From Neorhizobium alkalisoli (GTDB taxonomy: Bacteria; Pseudomonadota; Alphaproteobacteria; Rhizobiales; Rhizobiaceae), in the NCBI RefSeq assembly GCF_007829835.1, contig NZ_VIWP01000002.1, forward strand, positions 558,001-622,000: a DNA stretch of 64,000 nt, given 5' to 3'. The notes beneath the pieces are model-generated. The model saw nothing but the letters and a program-made list of their open reading frames with translations. It was not told the DNA's origin and did not search any database. Made by a program: the position numbers and the translations under genes. Positions 8,086 to 16,739 of the stretch are shown in pieces. The number at the start of each line of letters is the position of its first letter. Within the stretch, counting starts at the first letter, position 1.

Positions 8086-8436
8086 ATGAAGCGCACACTT
8101 ATGCTGGCGGCCGCCTTTTCGCTTGCGGCCATTGTCGGCCCGATGGCGGCCCAAGCCGCCGAGCCGATCGAGGGCAACTGGAAGACGGAGAGCGGCGAGA
8201 CGGCTGCGATCGGCAAATGCGGCGACGGCTTCTGCATCACCCTGAAGACCGGCAAGTTTTCCGGCCGCCAGATCGGCAAGCTTTCCGGCGCGGGCAGCGA
8301 ATATACCGGCGAGATCACCGATCCCGAAGCCGACAAGACCTATAGCGGATCCGGCTCCGTCAGCGGCAATTCGCTGAAGATGAAGGGATGCGTCCTGAAG
8401 ATCCTCTGCAAGTCGCAGACCTGGACGCGGCTTTAA
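8086..8436 (+). CDS. Secreted DUF2147-like protein
   Basis: A 116-residue exported protein. Residues 1-24 are a signal peptide (KRTLMLAAAFSLAAIVGP, cleaved after AAQAA). The mature part begins PIEGNWKTESGETAAIGKCG, the DUF2147 opening pattern, and carries four cysteines (GKCGDGFC, MKGCVLKILC) likely to form two disulphides in the periplasm, ending QTWTRL as the family does. It is shorter than the usual DUF2147 length, lacking part of the middle. The start at 8086 is set by GGGAGG 10 bases upstream; an in-frame ATG at 8062 lacks this. A terminator follows directly. Function unknown. Confidence 0.85.
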   Translation: MKRTLMLAAAFSLAAIVGPMAAQAAEPIEGNWKTESGETAAIGKCGDGFCITLKTGKFSGRQIGKLSGAGSEYTGEITDPEADKTYSGSGSVSGNSLKMKGCVLKILCKSQTWTRL

Positions 8437-8451
8437 AAGCTTGATGCGGAG

Positions 8452-8481
8452 GCAGTGCCGTGGTCGCGGCACTGCTTTTTT
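8452..8481 (+). terminator. Rho-independent terminator after the DUF2147-like gene
   Basis: A 9-bp stem GCAGTGCCG/CGGCACTGC with a six-base loop is followed by six T residues, 15 bases after the stop codon. Confidence 0.92.
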
Positions 8482-8639
8482 CATGATGAGGCTGCGTTGG
8501 GGGCTTTGGACTTCTCAAAAGCCATCATTAATCACCCTGAATGCCTCATGAATTCGGCTCTCAGCACCCATTCAGTCCGCCGCCTCTATTCTGCCTCCAA
8601 TTCGCTCCGAACCGTTCCGAGGGCGATCTGGAGGGGTTC

Positions 8640-8807
8640 ATGGATATCATCATTGCGCGCCGGCTCACCATCATCACGCTGACCTTCATGATCTTCGCGC
8701 TGACCTTCTCGGCACTGGTCGCCCATCCCGGCCGTCACGGGAGCTATCAGCTTGGCGGGCTTGCCGGCGGCTGCGAGGCAATGATGTCCTGCCATGTCTC
8801 GCTGTGA
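8640..8807 (+). CDS. Small membrane or secreted peptide (55 aa)
   Basis: A 55-residue reading frame. It has a strong purine-rich ribosome binding site (GGAGGGG, 8630-8636) 3 to 5 bases before the ATG, a basic start (MDIIIARR), one hydrophobic segment (LTIITLTFMIFALTFSALVA, residues 9-28), then a short Gly-rich tail with two cysteines (GGCEAMMSC). This is the layout of a small single-span membrane protein or a secreted peptide. I know no family for it. It sits alone between a terminator and AMP nucleosidase. The evidence is the ribosome binding site and the hydrophobic segment only. Confidence 0.5.
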   Translation: MDIIIARRLTIITLTFMIFALTFSALVAHPGRHGSYQLGGLAGGCEAMMSCHVSL

Positions 8808-8874
8808 TGGTTGTGCGCCATAAACATGGTTGCGCCGTCATTTGATTGTCGGCGAGATCTCATTATAATGGCGC

Positions 8875-10374
8875 ATGAACACACGAATCTCTCTCTCCCC
8901 CCTCGCATTCATCAGCCCGGCCCCGGTGCCGGCACAAAGTTTCGACAATCCGGTCGAGGCTGTGGATGCCCTGATCGCGCTCTATGAGCGCAACACGCAA
9001 TTCCTGATCGAGGCCTTCGGTGGCCTTGCCAAGGGCGATCCGGTGACCGCCCGTTATCGCGCCTGCTATCCGCAGGTGTCGATCGAGACGACCTCGTTCG
9101 GCCATGCCGATTCGCGCCTCTCCTACGGCCATGTCGCCTCGCCCGGTGTCTATACGACGACTGTCACGCGGCCAAAACTGTTCCGGCATTACCTGATCGA
9201 ACAGCTCGACCTTCTGATGCGCAATCACGGCGTTCCGGTCGTGGTGTCGGAATCGACGACGCCCATCCCGCTGCATTTTGCTTTCGGGGAAGGCGCCCAT
9301 GTCGAAGCCTCGGCCACCAATTCGCTGGCCGACATCCCGATGCGCGACCTGTTCGACACGCCGGATCTCAACAATACCGACGATCTCATCGCCAATGGCG
9401 AATATGAAGCGTCGCCCGGCGAGCCGGCGCCGCTTGCGCCCTTTACCGCCCAGCGCATCGACTATTCGCTGGCACGCCTCAGTCATTACACGGCGACCGG
9501 CGCCGAGCACTTTCAGAATTTCGTGCTCTTCACGAACTATCAGTTCTATATCGACGAATTCGCTGCCTGGGCCCGCAAGCTGATGGCGGAAGGCGGCGAA
9601 GGCTATACAGCCTTTGTCGAGCCCGGAAATATCGTCACACCAGCCGGTGCCGACCGGCCGGACGCGCCGGGCGCGGTGCGCCTGCCGCAGATGCCGGCCT
9701 ATCACCTGAAAAAGGGCGACCATTCCGGCATCACGCTGGTCAACATCGGCGTCGGCCCCTCCAACGCCAAGACGATCACCGACCATATCGCCGTGCTGCG
9801 CCCGCATGCCTGGCTGATGGTCGGCCATTGCGCGGGCCTCAGAAACAGCCAGCGGCTCGGTGATTATGTTCTGGCCCACGCCTATGTGCGCGAAGACCAC
9901 GTGCTCGACGACGACCTGCCCGTCTGGGTGCCGATCCCGGCGCTGGCCGAAGTGCAGCAAGCGCTGGAAAGCGCCGTCGAGGAAGTGACCGGTTACGAAG
10001 GTTTCGAACTGAAGCGGATCATGCGCACCGGCACGGTCGCGACGATCGACAACCGCAACTGGGAACTCCGCGACCAGAAGGGACCGGTCAAGCGTCTCTC
10101 CCAATCACGCGCGATTGCACTCGACATGGAATCGGCAACGATCGCGGCGAACGGTTTCCGCTTCCGCGTGCCCTATGGCACCCTGCTCTGCGTTTCCGAC
10201 CGGCCGCTGCATGGCGAGCTGAAACTGCCTGGCATGGCGACCGCCTTCTACCGCACCCAGGTCAGCCAGCATTTGCAGATCGGCATCCGCGCCGTGCAGA
10301 AACTGGCGGCCATGCCGACCGAGACGCTGCATTCGAGAAAGCTCAGGAGCTTTTACGAGACGGCGTTTCAGTAA
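8875..10374 (+). CDS. amn: AMP nucleosidase
   Basis: A 499-residue enzyme that hydrolyses AMP to adenine and ribose 5-phosphate, balancing the adenylate pool. The N-terminal regulatory domain (about residues 1-190, with SFGHADSRLSYGHV) is followed by a nucleoside-phosphorylase-type catalytic domain: VNIGVGPSNAKTITDHIAVL, WLMVGHCAGLR, the ALDMESATIAANGFRFRVPY segment with the substrate-binding Met-Glu pair, and LLCVSDRPLHGELKLPG with the catalytic Asp. Length matches E. coli Amn (about 484). Monocistronic; the neighbouring VapBC is unrelated. No clear ribosome binding site is seen before the ATG. Confidence 0.96.
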   Translation: MNTRISLSPLAFISPAPVPAQSFDNPVEAVDALIALYERNTQFLIEAFGGLAKGDPVTARYRACYPQVSIETTSFGHADSRLSYGHVASPGVYTTTVTRPKLFRHYLIEQLDLLMRNHGVPVVVSESTTPIPLHFAFGEGAHVEASATNSLADIPMRDLFDTPDLNNTDDLIANGEYEASPGEPAPLAPFTAQRIDYSLARLSHYTATGAEHFQNFVLFTNYQFYIDEFAAWARKLMAEGGEGYTAFVEPGNIVTPAGADRPDAPGAVRLPQMPAYHLKKGDHSGITLVNIGVGPSNAKTITDHIAVLRPHAWLMVGHCAGLRNSQRLGDYVLAHAYVREDHVLDDDLPVWVPIPALAEVQQALESAVEEVTGYEGFELKRIMRTGTVATIDNRNWELRDQKGPVKRLSQSRAIALDMESATIAANGFRFRVPYGTLLCVSDRPLHGELKLPGMATAFYRTQVSQHLQIGIRAVQKLAAMPTETLHSRKLRSFYETAFQ

Positions 10375-10393
10375 GATTGCGAGGCCTGCTTCA

Positions 10394-10425
10394 ATGGTGT
10401 ATGATTTTTCGAAATCATACACCAT
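10394..10425. promoter_or_regulatory. VapBC operator, 14-bp perfect dyad
   Basis: ATGGTGTATGATTT at 10394-10407 is exactly mirrored at 10412-10425 around a TTCG centre. It ends 9 bases before the vapB start codon, the expected place for the autoregulatory site of a VapB dimer, and it would cover the promoter or the ribosome binding site. Confidence 0.85.
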
Positions 10426-10434
10426 GAGGCTGAG

Positions 10435-10665
10435 ATGCGTACCAATATCGAATTGGATGACGATTTGATCGCAGAAGCCATGGAGCTTGGCGGCTTATCG
10501 ACGAAGAAGGCTGCCGTAGATCAGGCGCTTCGAGATTTTGTCCGAACCAAAAGGCAGTTGCGCGCCATCGATAACCTTGAAGGTATCGGCTGGGACGGCG
10601 ATCTGGCTGCAGCGAGAGACAACTCTGTCAGATATGGAAACTGGGGCTTTCAGGAGGGGGAATGA
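10435..10665 (+). CDS. vapB: Type II antitoxin, VapB family
   Basis: A 76-residue antitoxin. The first 40 residues (MRTNIELDDDLIAEAMELGG, then LSTKKAAVDQALRDFV) form a ribbon-helix-helix DNA-binding domain of the VapB_antitoxin type. The acidic C-terminus (LEGIGWDGDLAAARDN, GFQEGE) would wrap around the toxin. Its stop overlaps the vapC start (ATGA). A 14-bp-arm palindrome immediately upstream is its likely operator. Together with VapC it is a toxin-antitoxin module affecting translation. Confidence 0.93.
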   Translation: MRTNIELDDDLIAEAMELGGLSTKKAAVDQALRDFVRTKRQLRAIDNLEGIGWDGDLAAARDNSVRYGNWGFQEGE

Positions 10666-11051
10666 TCGTTGCGGATAGTTCCGTCTGGATTTCCCTCTTT
10701 CGCAAAGATGATGTCGACGTCGCTTCCAGATTGCGGTCATTGATACCCCGTGGCGTCGTTCTGCTCGGGGACGTCATCCTGATGGAAGTACTGCAAGGCG
10801 CGCGGGACAATCACCAGGCACGTTGGATCGAGCAGAATTTGCGGGATTTCCCGGTTGTGTCGATGCTGTCTCCCGAATTGGCGGTCAGGGCTGCATCCAA
10901 TTACCGAGCACTGCGTGAGCGCGGCTTTACGATCAGCAAGGCGCCCGATCTGATTATCGGAACGTATTGCATAGCCAATGGCTACAGTCTCTTGCAGCGC
11001 GACAAGGACTACCTGCCGATGGCAGAGCATCTCGGCCTCAAACTAGTCTGA
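10662..11051 (+). CDS. vapC: Type II toxin, VapC family PIN-domain ribonuclease
   Basis: A 129-residue PIN-domain nuclease. The acidic metal ligands are all present: Asp5 in VADSSVWI, Glu42 in LMEVLQG, Asp96 in KAPDLIIG, and Asp114 in LLQRDKDY. VapC toxins cut tRNA or rRNA, stopping translation, and are neutralised by VapB. Overlaps vapB by 4 bases. Its TGA abuts the stop codon of the convergent membrane protein gene (sequence TGATCA), with no bases between. Confidence 0.94.
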   Translation: MIVADSSVWISLFRKDDVDVASRLRSLIPRGVVLLGDVILMEVLQGARDNHQARWIEQNLRDFPVVSMLSPELAVRAASNYRALRERGFTISKAPDLIIGTYCIANGYSLLQRDKDYLPMAEHLGLKLV

Positions 11052-12014
11052 TCACCCTTCCGTCTTCGGCCGCGCCGCAAACAGCGACAGCGCAGTGCCG
11101 ATCATCGACGAGACGATCACCAGCAGATGGGTGTTGACCGCCGCACGCCCCAGTTCCGCCAGCGACGGGCCGCTCGCGCCTGCACCGAAAGCAACCGCAC
11201 CGGCAGTGATGCCGGCGGGATAGGTGCCGACGCCGGCGGGGGCGTGGATCGGCAGGACGGAAGAGAGCTCTCCGCCCAGCGCGCCGCCGAAACCGGCCGC
11301 GATGTTCAGATCGCCGAGCAGGCAAAGAACCCAGGCGAGAACGGCAATCTTGGTGAACCAGTTGATCAGCGTCGCGCCCCAGGCGCGGGCAAAGGCGCCG
11401 GCATTGGCGGGAAGACCGGCCTCGACCTCGTCCAGCAGCTTTTTCGCCTTGCCGGGCAGGATTTTTGCCGCGAAACGCAAAGCGTGGCTGCGCAGCGCAA
11501 AGGCGCCGGCCGGCAGGATGAGGAAGACGAGCCAGAGGCCCCAGGCCCAGGCATGGCCGTTCTGCAGCGCAAGCCCGGTACCGGCCGCGGCAAGCAGCGC
11601 ATGCAGGTCGAACAGGCGCATGACGAACAGGGCCGATGTACCGCGGGCGATCGGCAGATCGAACTCGCGCTTCATCAGCAGTGGAAAGCTCGCCTCGCCG
11701 GTGCGGAAGGGCAGCATGATGTTGAGGAGATTATGCACCTGCGTGAGGCGCAGCAGCGTGCCGAAACGGCCGGCAGTTTCCGTCGGAAAGTAATCGTAGA
11801 TGCGCCAGGTGCGCAGGACATAGGTCGCGAGCAGAAGAAGAAGCGCGATCAGGCCGGATGTCCAGCCCGCCTCGATCCACAGCGAAACGACGCTTTCCCA
11901 GCCCCAGACCCATTGGATGAAGACGGCATAGACCAGCACGATCGCCAATGTTGCAAGGCTCATGGCGTGGCGAATTATCCACGGGCGACGGCTGGCAACC
12001 GGGGAATTCTTCAT
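11052..12014 (-). CDS. Lysylphosphatidylglycerol synthase transmembrane region / AglD-like protein (UPF0104)
   Basis: A 320-residue polytopic membrane protein with about eight hydrophobic helices. It carries the family landmarks LLRLTQVHNLLNIMLPFRTGEASFPLLMKRE (residues about 86-116; the polar NLLNxxLPxRxGE core) and a C-terminal SSVLPIHAPAGVGTYPAGI. The family includes the flippase half of MprF and AglD/YbhN-type proteins, thought to move lipids or lipid-linked sugars. It lacks the MprF catalytic domain. It is divergent from, and 85 bases away from, a GT2 and two GT39 genes, which suggests a role in the same envelope-lipid or glycan pathway; this is inference. Confidence 0.85.
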   Translation of the reverse strand: MKNSPVASRRPWIIRHAMSLATLAIVLVYAVFIQWVWGWESVVSLWIEAGWTSGLIALLLLLATYVLRTWRIYDYFPTETAGRFGTLLRLTQVHNLLNIMLPFRTGEASFPLLMKREFDLPIARGTSALFVMRLFDLHALLAAAGTGLALQNGHAWAWGLWLVFLILPAGAFALRSHALRFAAKILPGKAKKLLDEVEAGLPANAGAFARAWGATLINWFTKIAVLAWVLCLLGDLNIAAGFGGALGGELSSVLPIHAPAGVGTYPAGITAGAVAFGAGASGPSLAELGRAAVNTHLLVIVSSMIGTALSLFAARPKTEG

Positions 12015-12099
12015 ATAGTAGGAGGCCCCATCTGACGTTTGCGGGTCGGTATCGCCATGACGGCGGCTTTGAGGCCCGAGTTTCTAGGAGAAACACAAG

Positions 12100-13119
12100 G
12101 TGCGTACAACAGCAGAATCGGTCAAGAGCCGCATCGAGCCGGCGGAACCGATCGAACTGTCCCTCGTCGTGCCACTCTTCAATGAAGAGGAAAGCGTCGG
12201 CCCGCTGATCGAGCGGATCTGCGAGGCCATGACCGGTTATACCTCGACCTGGGAACTGATCCTCGTCGATGACGGCAGCACGGATGCGACCATTACCAAT
12301 GCCCGTTCCTGGCTCGGCCGGCAGGGTCTCGATCTCAAGATCGTCGCCCTGCAGCGCAACTTTGGCCAGACGGCCGCCATGCAGGCCGGCATTACCCAGG
12401 CTTCGGGCCGGCTGATCGCGACGCTGGACGGCGACCTGCAGAACGACCCGAAGGACATTCCGGCCATGGTCGGCGAACTGGAGCGGCGCGAGCTCGACCT
12501 TTTGGTCGGCTGGCGGAAAAACCGCAAGGACGGTCTTGTCCTTCGGAAAATCCCGTCCTTCATCGCCAACCGGCTGATCGGCCGCATTACCGGCGTGCGC
12601 CTGCACGATTACGGCTGTTCCTTGAAAATCTATCGCGGCTCGGTCATCAAGCAGGTCAAGCTGATGGGCGAGATGCACCGTTTCATTCCGGCCTGGGTGG
12701 CCGGCGTCGTGCCGAGCTCGCGGATCGGCGAAATGCCGGTGACGCACCATGCCCGCCAGCACGGCGTTTCGAAATACGGTATTTCGCGCACATTCCGGGT
12801 CATTCTCGATCTTCTGTCGGTGATGTTCTTCATGCGCTTCAAGGCGCGGCCGGGGCATTTCTTCGGCTCGCTTGGACTTGGCCTCGGCGCGCTTTCGGCG
12901 CTGATCCTGTTCTATCTGTTCATCGACAAGTTCATCATGGGCAACGATATCGGCACACGGCCGTTGTTCATGATCGGTGTCATGCTCTTCCTCTCGGCGG
13001 TGCAGATGATCACAACAGGCATTCTCGCCGAAATGCTCGCGCGGACTTATTACCGCGAGGATACGGCGCTGAGCTATATCGTCAGGGAAGTGTATGAAGG
13101 CGATACGCCGGCTCCGTGA
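12100..13119 (+). CDS. GT2 glycosyltransferase, polyprenyl-phosphate type (DPM1/GtrB/ArnC-like)
   Basis: A 339-residue membrane-anchored glycosyltransferase. The GT-A domain starts SLVVPLFNEEESV (21-33), has VDDGSTD (56-62) and the metal-binding region TLDGDLQNDP (108-117), then C-terminal LHDYGCSLKIYRGSVI and two hydrophobic hairpin helices (about 243-265 and 280-310). Proteins like this transfer a sugar from a nucleotide donor to undecaprenyl phosphate on the cytoplasmic face. The start is GTG, set by TAGGAG 9 bases upstream. It overlaps the next gene, a GT39 enzyme, by 26 bases, which fits donor and user enzymes in one pathway. Confidence 0.93.
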   Translation: MRTTAESVKSRIEPAEPIELSLVVPLFNEEESVGPLIERICEAMTGYTSTWELILVDDGSTDATITNARSWLGRQGLDLKIVALQRNFGQTAAMQAGITQASGRLIATLDGDLQNDPKDIPAMVGELERRELDLLVGWRKNRKDGLVLRKIPSFIANRLIGRITGVRLHDYGCSLKIYRGSVIKQVKLMGEMHRFIPAWVAGVVPSSRIGEMPVTHHARQHGVSKYGISRTFRVILDLLSVMFFMRFKARPGHFFGSLGLGLGALSALILFYLFIDKFIMGNDIGTRPLFMIGVMLFLSAVQMITTGILAEMLARTYYREDTALSYIVREVYEGDTPAP

Positions 13120-14614
13120 GACCCTCGCACTTCGGCCCGAATTCGTTCTCTGGCTGATTGCTGCCTATTACATTACGGCGATCACCTTCCGTGTCCTGCG
13201 CACGGAGGGCCTTCAGAATGATGAGGCCGAACAGCTATTCCTGTCGCAATTCCTGCTGACCGGCTACGGCCGGCAGCCACCACTCTATAACTGGATCCAG
13301 CACGCTGTCGTCACCCAGCTAGGGCCGTCGATCCTGGCGCTGTCGCTGGTCAAGAACACGCTGCTTTTCCTGGCATGCGCGCTTTACGCCATGGCCGCCC
13401 GCAAGATCGTGACGCAGAAGGGCCTGCCGGCGATCGCAGCCCTCGGCGTCATCGCCGTGCCGACCATCTCCATCCTTGCCCAGCGCGACTTGACCCATGC
13501 GATCGCGACCATCTGTGCCGTCGCCTTTTTCCTTTACGGCTTCTTCGGCACGCTGACCCGGCCGAGCATCACCACCTATGCGCTGACCGGGCTTGCCGTC
13601 GGTCTGGGGCTGATCTCGAAATACAATTTCGTCATCGTGCCGGTTGCCGCGGCCCTCGCAATTCTGCCCGAGCCGGATTTCCGGCGCCGCCTTTACGATG
13701 TCCGGATGCTGGTGACGGTCGCCGTTGCTCTCGTCATCTGTCTTCCGCATGGCCTGTGGCTGATCGAGAATTTTCGTGCCGCGACGGTCGGCACGATCAA
13801 TGCGATGCGCGACGATGCGACCGGCAACCCGATCGCCGACCGCTGGAGCGGCTTGAGCGACCTCGTCGTGTCGATCATCGACACCTCGTTTGCGCCGATC
13901 GCCTTTTACCTGGTCGTCTTTCGCGGCAAGATGCTGACCATCATCCGCGCCGAAAGCGTCTGGACCCGGGTTCTGGGCCGCACCATCATTTTCAGCCTTC
14001 TGCTCGTCTGTCTGATCGCCATTATCGGCATCGGCGCCTCGACGATGAGCCAGAAATGGCTTTCGCCCTTCCTGATGATGATGCCGCTCTACCTCTGTCT
14101 CAAGCTCGACGCTGCCGGCCCGATCGACCGCAATGCGACGCCGCATATGGCGGTGCCGGTCTTCCTCATGGCATTCGGTTTCATCATCTATCTGATGCTC
14201 AGCACGCTTCTGGCGCCCTTCACCGGCAGCTATCCGAAGGACAGCCTGCCTTCGCGGGCCTTCCTGCGCGAGGTTGTGGAAAAACAGATGGGCGGCGACC
14301 TCCCCGGCTATATCATTTCCGGCGACATGGCGCTTGCCGGTGCGGCACGGCTTGAACTGCGCGACGTGCCGGTGATCATGCCTAATCTCAACGAGATCGA
14401 GCAGGAACAGCTCTACAGGCCGGAGGCCGACGGGCTGGTCATCTGGCAGCCGAAGGGGCATGACACGACAATTCCGCCCTGGACCGCGGCCTTTCTTTCC
14501 GCGCACGGAATTGTTGCCAAGCCGGATGCAGTCAGAATATTGGATGTCCCGTTCATTCGTTCACGGGGAAAGGCGACGGCGCCTTTCGCCTATCTGGTGC
14601 TCGACAGGCGCTAG
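13094..14614 (+). CDS. GT39-family membrane glycosyltransferase (ArnT/PMT-like), copy 1
   Basis: A 506-residue protein with about ten transmembrane helices. The family's first periplasmic acidic motif is seen as GLQNDEAEQ (Asp43-Glu44), followed by GYGRQPPLYNWIQ, QRDLTHAIATI and SKYNFVIVP. GT39 enzymes take a sugar from a polyprenyl-phosphate carrier and attach it to lipid A, protein or glycan on the outer face of the inner membrane. The upstream overlapping GT2 likely makes that carrier. The next gene is a clear paralogue sharing the DEAEQ, PPLYNW and KYNF motifs, so the pair arose by tandem duplication. AGGGAAG precedes the ATG. Acceptor unknown. Confidence 0.9.
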   Translation: MKAIRRLRETLALRPEFVLWLIAAYYITAITFRVLRTEGLQNDEAEQLFLSQFLLTGYGRQPPLYNWIQHAVVTQLGPSILALSLVKNTLLFLACALYAMAARKIVTQKGLPAIAALGVIAVPTISILAQRDLTHAIATICAVAFFLYGFFGTLTRPSITTYALTGLAVGLGLISKYNFVIVPVAAALAILPEPDFRRRLYDVRMLVTVAVALVICLPHGLWLIENFRAATVGTINAMRDDATGNPIADRWSGLSDLVVSIIDTSFAPIAFYLVVFRGKMLTIIRAESVWTRVLGRTIIFSLLLVCLIAIIGIGASTMSQKWLSPFLMMMPLYLCLKLDAAGPIDRNATPHMAVPVFLMAFGFIIYLMLSTLLAPFTGSYPKDSLPSRAFLREVVEKQMGGDLPGYIISGDMALAGAARLELRDVPVIMPNLNEIEQEQLYRPEADGLVIWQPKGHDTTIPPWTAAFLSAHGIVAKPDAVRILDVPFIRSRGKATAPFAYLVLDRR

Positions 14615-14659
14615 CGCATAACCATAGACCAGTGTTCTGGCCAGTATTCTGGAGATCCG

Positions 14660-16216
14660 ATGAAACAAGCCCGCCTCTCACCGCTCGACGGAACGCGCCG
14701 GCTTGACGGCAGATCTCCGGTTGGTGGCCAGCTGGAAAGCGCCAAAACGCTGTTTTCGGTCCTCGCTGCCTATTTCCTCTTCAACATGGCCTTGCGGCTG
14801 ATCATGCCGCACGGGCTGGAACTGGACGAGGCGGAACAGACCAATTTCTCGCAATGGCTGCTCGCCGGCTACAGCTCGCAACCACCGCTCTATAACTGGC
14901 TGCAATATGCGGTTTTTCAGATTTTCGGCACGTCTCTCGCCTCGCTTTCGGGGCTGAAGAACGCGCTGCTTTTCTCTTCCTATGTCTTCTATTATCTCGC
15001 TGCACGACAGGTCGTGGCGGACAAGCGGCTGGCAATCGTTGCAGCGCTTGGTCTGCTCACCATTCCGCAGGTCGCCTTTGAGGCGCAGCGCGATCTTAGC
15101 CACACGGTGGCGGCCATCTTTGGCGCGTCGCTTTTCGCCTATGCGCTGCTCAGAACCCTGTCGGCACCGTCCTTCGTGGCCTTTATCCTGTTCGGCATCG
15201 CCACCGGTGTCGGCGGCATTACCAAATACAATTTCATCCTGCTTCCGGCAGCGGCGCTGCTGGCGATCCTCTGCGACCGTGACTTGCGCCCGAAACTGCT
15301 CGACTGGCGGCTCCTGATCAGCGGCGTGATCGCTCTTGCAATCGTCACGCCGCATGCGCTCTGGCTGCGCGACAATTTTGCGGCGACGAGCAGCCACACG
15401 ATGCAAAAACTGGTCGGCGGTGACGGCAATCCGTTTATCGCCATCCTTGAAGGTCTCGGGACGCTTGGCCTTTCGGCGATCGGATTCCTGGCGCTGACTT
15501 TCGTCATCTTTGCCATCTGCTATCGCGAGCATGTCAAAACGCTGATCAGGGCGGAAAACCGCTGGACCCGGTTTATCGGGCGCGTGCTGATCTTCTCGCT
15601 GGCGCTGATCGTGCTGATGGTTCTGTTTGCCGGCGTCGAGCGGGTGCGCGACCGCTGGCTGACGCCGATCCTCATTCTAGGCCCGCTCTATCTGACCCTC
15701 AAGGTCGATGCGGCAAAGATCCCGCTTCTGCCGGGGCTGAAACGGATCTGGATCACGGCCGGCATCATCATGGTGCTGGTGCCGGCTATCCTGTTCGGGC
15801 GGATCGCCACCTCGCGTTACACGCATGACTACGAATATATCAACATCCCCTTCCAGGCGGTTTCGCGCGAGGTCGCGTCGCGGATGGCGGGGGCGGATTC
15901 GGTGGTGCTGACCTCCGACGGGCAGCTGGCCGGTAATATCCGGCTGAACCTGCCGCAGGCGACCGTTTTGACGACCAAGGCGCCGACCGGCATGCAGCCC
16001 GTCTCGCTCACATCCTACCAGCGCATCGTTTTCGCCTGGCGCGACCGGGACGGCTCGACGCCGGCGACTTTCGAGGCCGAGTTTGCCGATTACCTGCGCG
16101 AGCGGGGGATTACCGCGACCTCGCCTTCGGTCGCAATCGTCAGCTATCCCTATGTCTGGGGTAATGTCGGCGATCAGTATGCGTTCGGGATCGCCGTGAT
16201 GGATCTGCCGCGCTGA
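14660..16216 (+). CDS. GT39-family membrane glycosyltransferase (ArnT/PMT-like), copy 2
   Basis: A 518-residue paralogue of the gene just upstream. It has an extra polar N-terminal stretch of about 20 residues, then GLELDEAEQTNF (Asp56-Glu57), GYSSQPPLYNWLQY, QRDLSHTVAAI and TKYNFILLP, each matching copy 1 at the same spacing, and about ten hydrophobic helices. The C-terminal periplasmic part is more diverged, as expected if the two copies recognise different acceptors or sugars. GGAG lies 6 bases before the ATG; 45 bases separate the two copies. Its TGA overlaps the start of the GNAT gene. Confidence 0.9.
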   Translation: MKQARLSPLDGTRRLDGRSPVGGQLESAKTLFSVLAAYFLFNMALRLIMPHGLELDEAEQTNFSQWLLAGYSSQPPLYNWLQYAVFQIFGTSLASLSGLKNALLFSSYVFYYLAARQVVADKRLAIVAALGLLTIPQVAFEAQRDLSHTVAAIFGASLFAYALLRTLSAPSFVAFILFGIATGVGGITKYNFILLPAAALLAILCDRDLRPKLLDWRLLISGVIALAIVTPHALWLRDNFAATSSHTMQKLVGGDGNPFIAILEGLGTLGLSAIGFLALTFVIFAICYREHVKTLIRAENRWTRFIGRVLIFSLALIVLMVLFAGVERVRDRWLTPILILGPLYLTLKVDAAKIPLLPGLKRIWITAGIIMVLVPAILFGRIATSRYTHDYEYINIPFQAVSREVASRMAGADSVVLTSDGQLAGNIRLNLPQATVLTTKAPTGMQPVSLTSYQRIVFAWRDRDGSTPATFEAEFADYLRERGITATSPSVAIVSYPYVWGNVGDQYAFGIAVMDLPR

Positions 16217-16686
16217 TGGAGCCAACCATGCCGGTCACGATATCTGTCGAGAGCCCACGTCAAGCTGGCGTGATCAGGCTTTTGGAGGCGTCCAATGCCT
16301 ATGCTGCCTCATTGTACCCGGCAGATAGCAACCATCTTCTCGACCTCGAAACCTTAGAAAAACCAAACGTTACGTTTTTCGTCGCGAGAAGAGACGAAGA
16401 CATCGTTGGCTGCTGCGCCCTGGTGAATTCCGGTGATATGACGGGTGAAATCAAGCGCATGTTCGTCGATCCGGATGCGCGCGGCCTTAAAATCAGCAAA
16501 CGAATTATGGACCAGCTCGTTCTTCGAGGCCTGGAAATGCGTCTGCGGGCCATCCGGCTGGAAACCGGCATCTACCAACCCGAAGCCATCAGACTTTATC
16601 GCAGTTACGGGTTTCGGGAGATCGGGCCTTTCGGGAGTTATAAAGCTGACCCCCTTAGCCTTTTTATGGAAAAAGAACTGACCTGA
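16216..16686 (+). CDS. GNAT-family N-acetyltransferase
   Basis: A 156-residue acetyl-CoA-dependent acetyltransferase. Motif A is VDPDARGLKISKRIMDQL (the Q/RxxGxG/A loop appears as DARGLKI). Motif B is IRLETGIYQPEAIRLYRSYG, and the C-terminus FREIGPFGSYKADPLSLFME resembles PhnO/ElaA-type enzymes. GC and codon use are less biased than in neighbours (for example AAACCAAACGTTACG), hinting at later arrival. It overlaps the preceding GT39 stop by one base (TGATG), but whether it belongs to that pathway is doubtful. An ATG at 16228 is an alternative start. Substrate unknown. Confidence 0.88.
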   Translation: MEPTMPVTISVESPRQAGVIRLLEASNAYAASLYPADSNHLLDLETLEKPNVTFFVARRDEDIVGCCALVNSGDMTGEIKRMFVDPDARGLKISKRIMDQLVLRGLEMRLRAIRLETGIYQPEAIRLYRSYGFREIGPFGSYKADPLSLFMEKELT

Positions 16687-16711
16687 GCCAACCGCAGCGG
16701 AGCGATGATGT

Positions 16712-16739
16712 CCGCTTAGGGCCGAAAGCAGTCTTGGCT
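16712..16739. repeat. 28-bp direct repeat, left copy
   Basis: Begins CCGCTTAGGGCCGAAAGC and ends AGTCTTGGCT. It matches the copy at 17052-17079 at 27 of 28 positions (the seventh base is A here and C there). It directly abuts the stop codon of the toxin-like gene at 16740. Confidence 0.9.
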
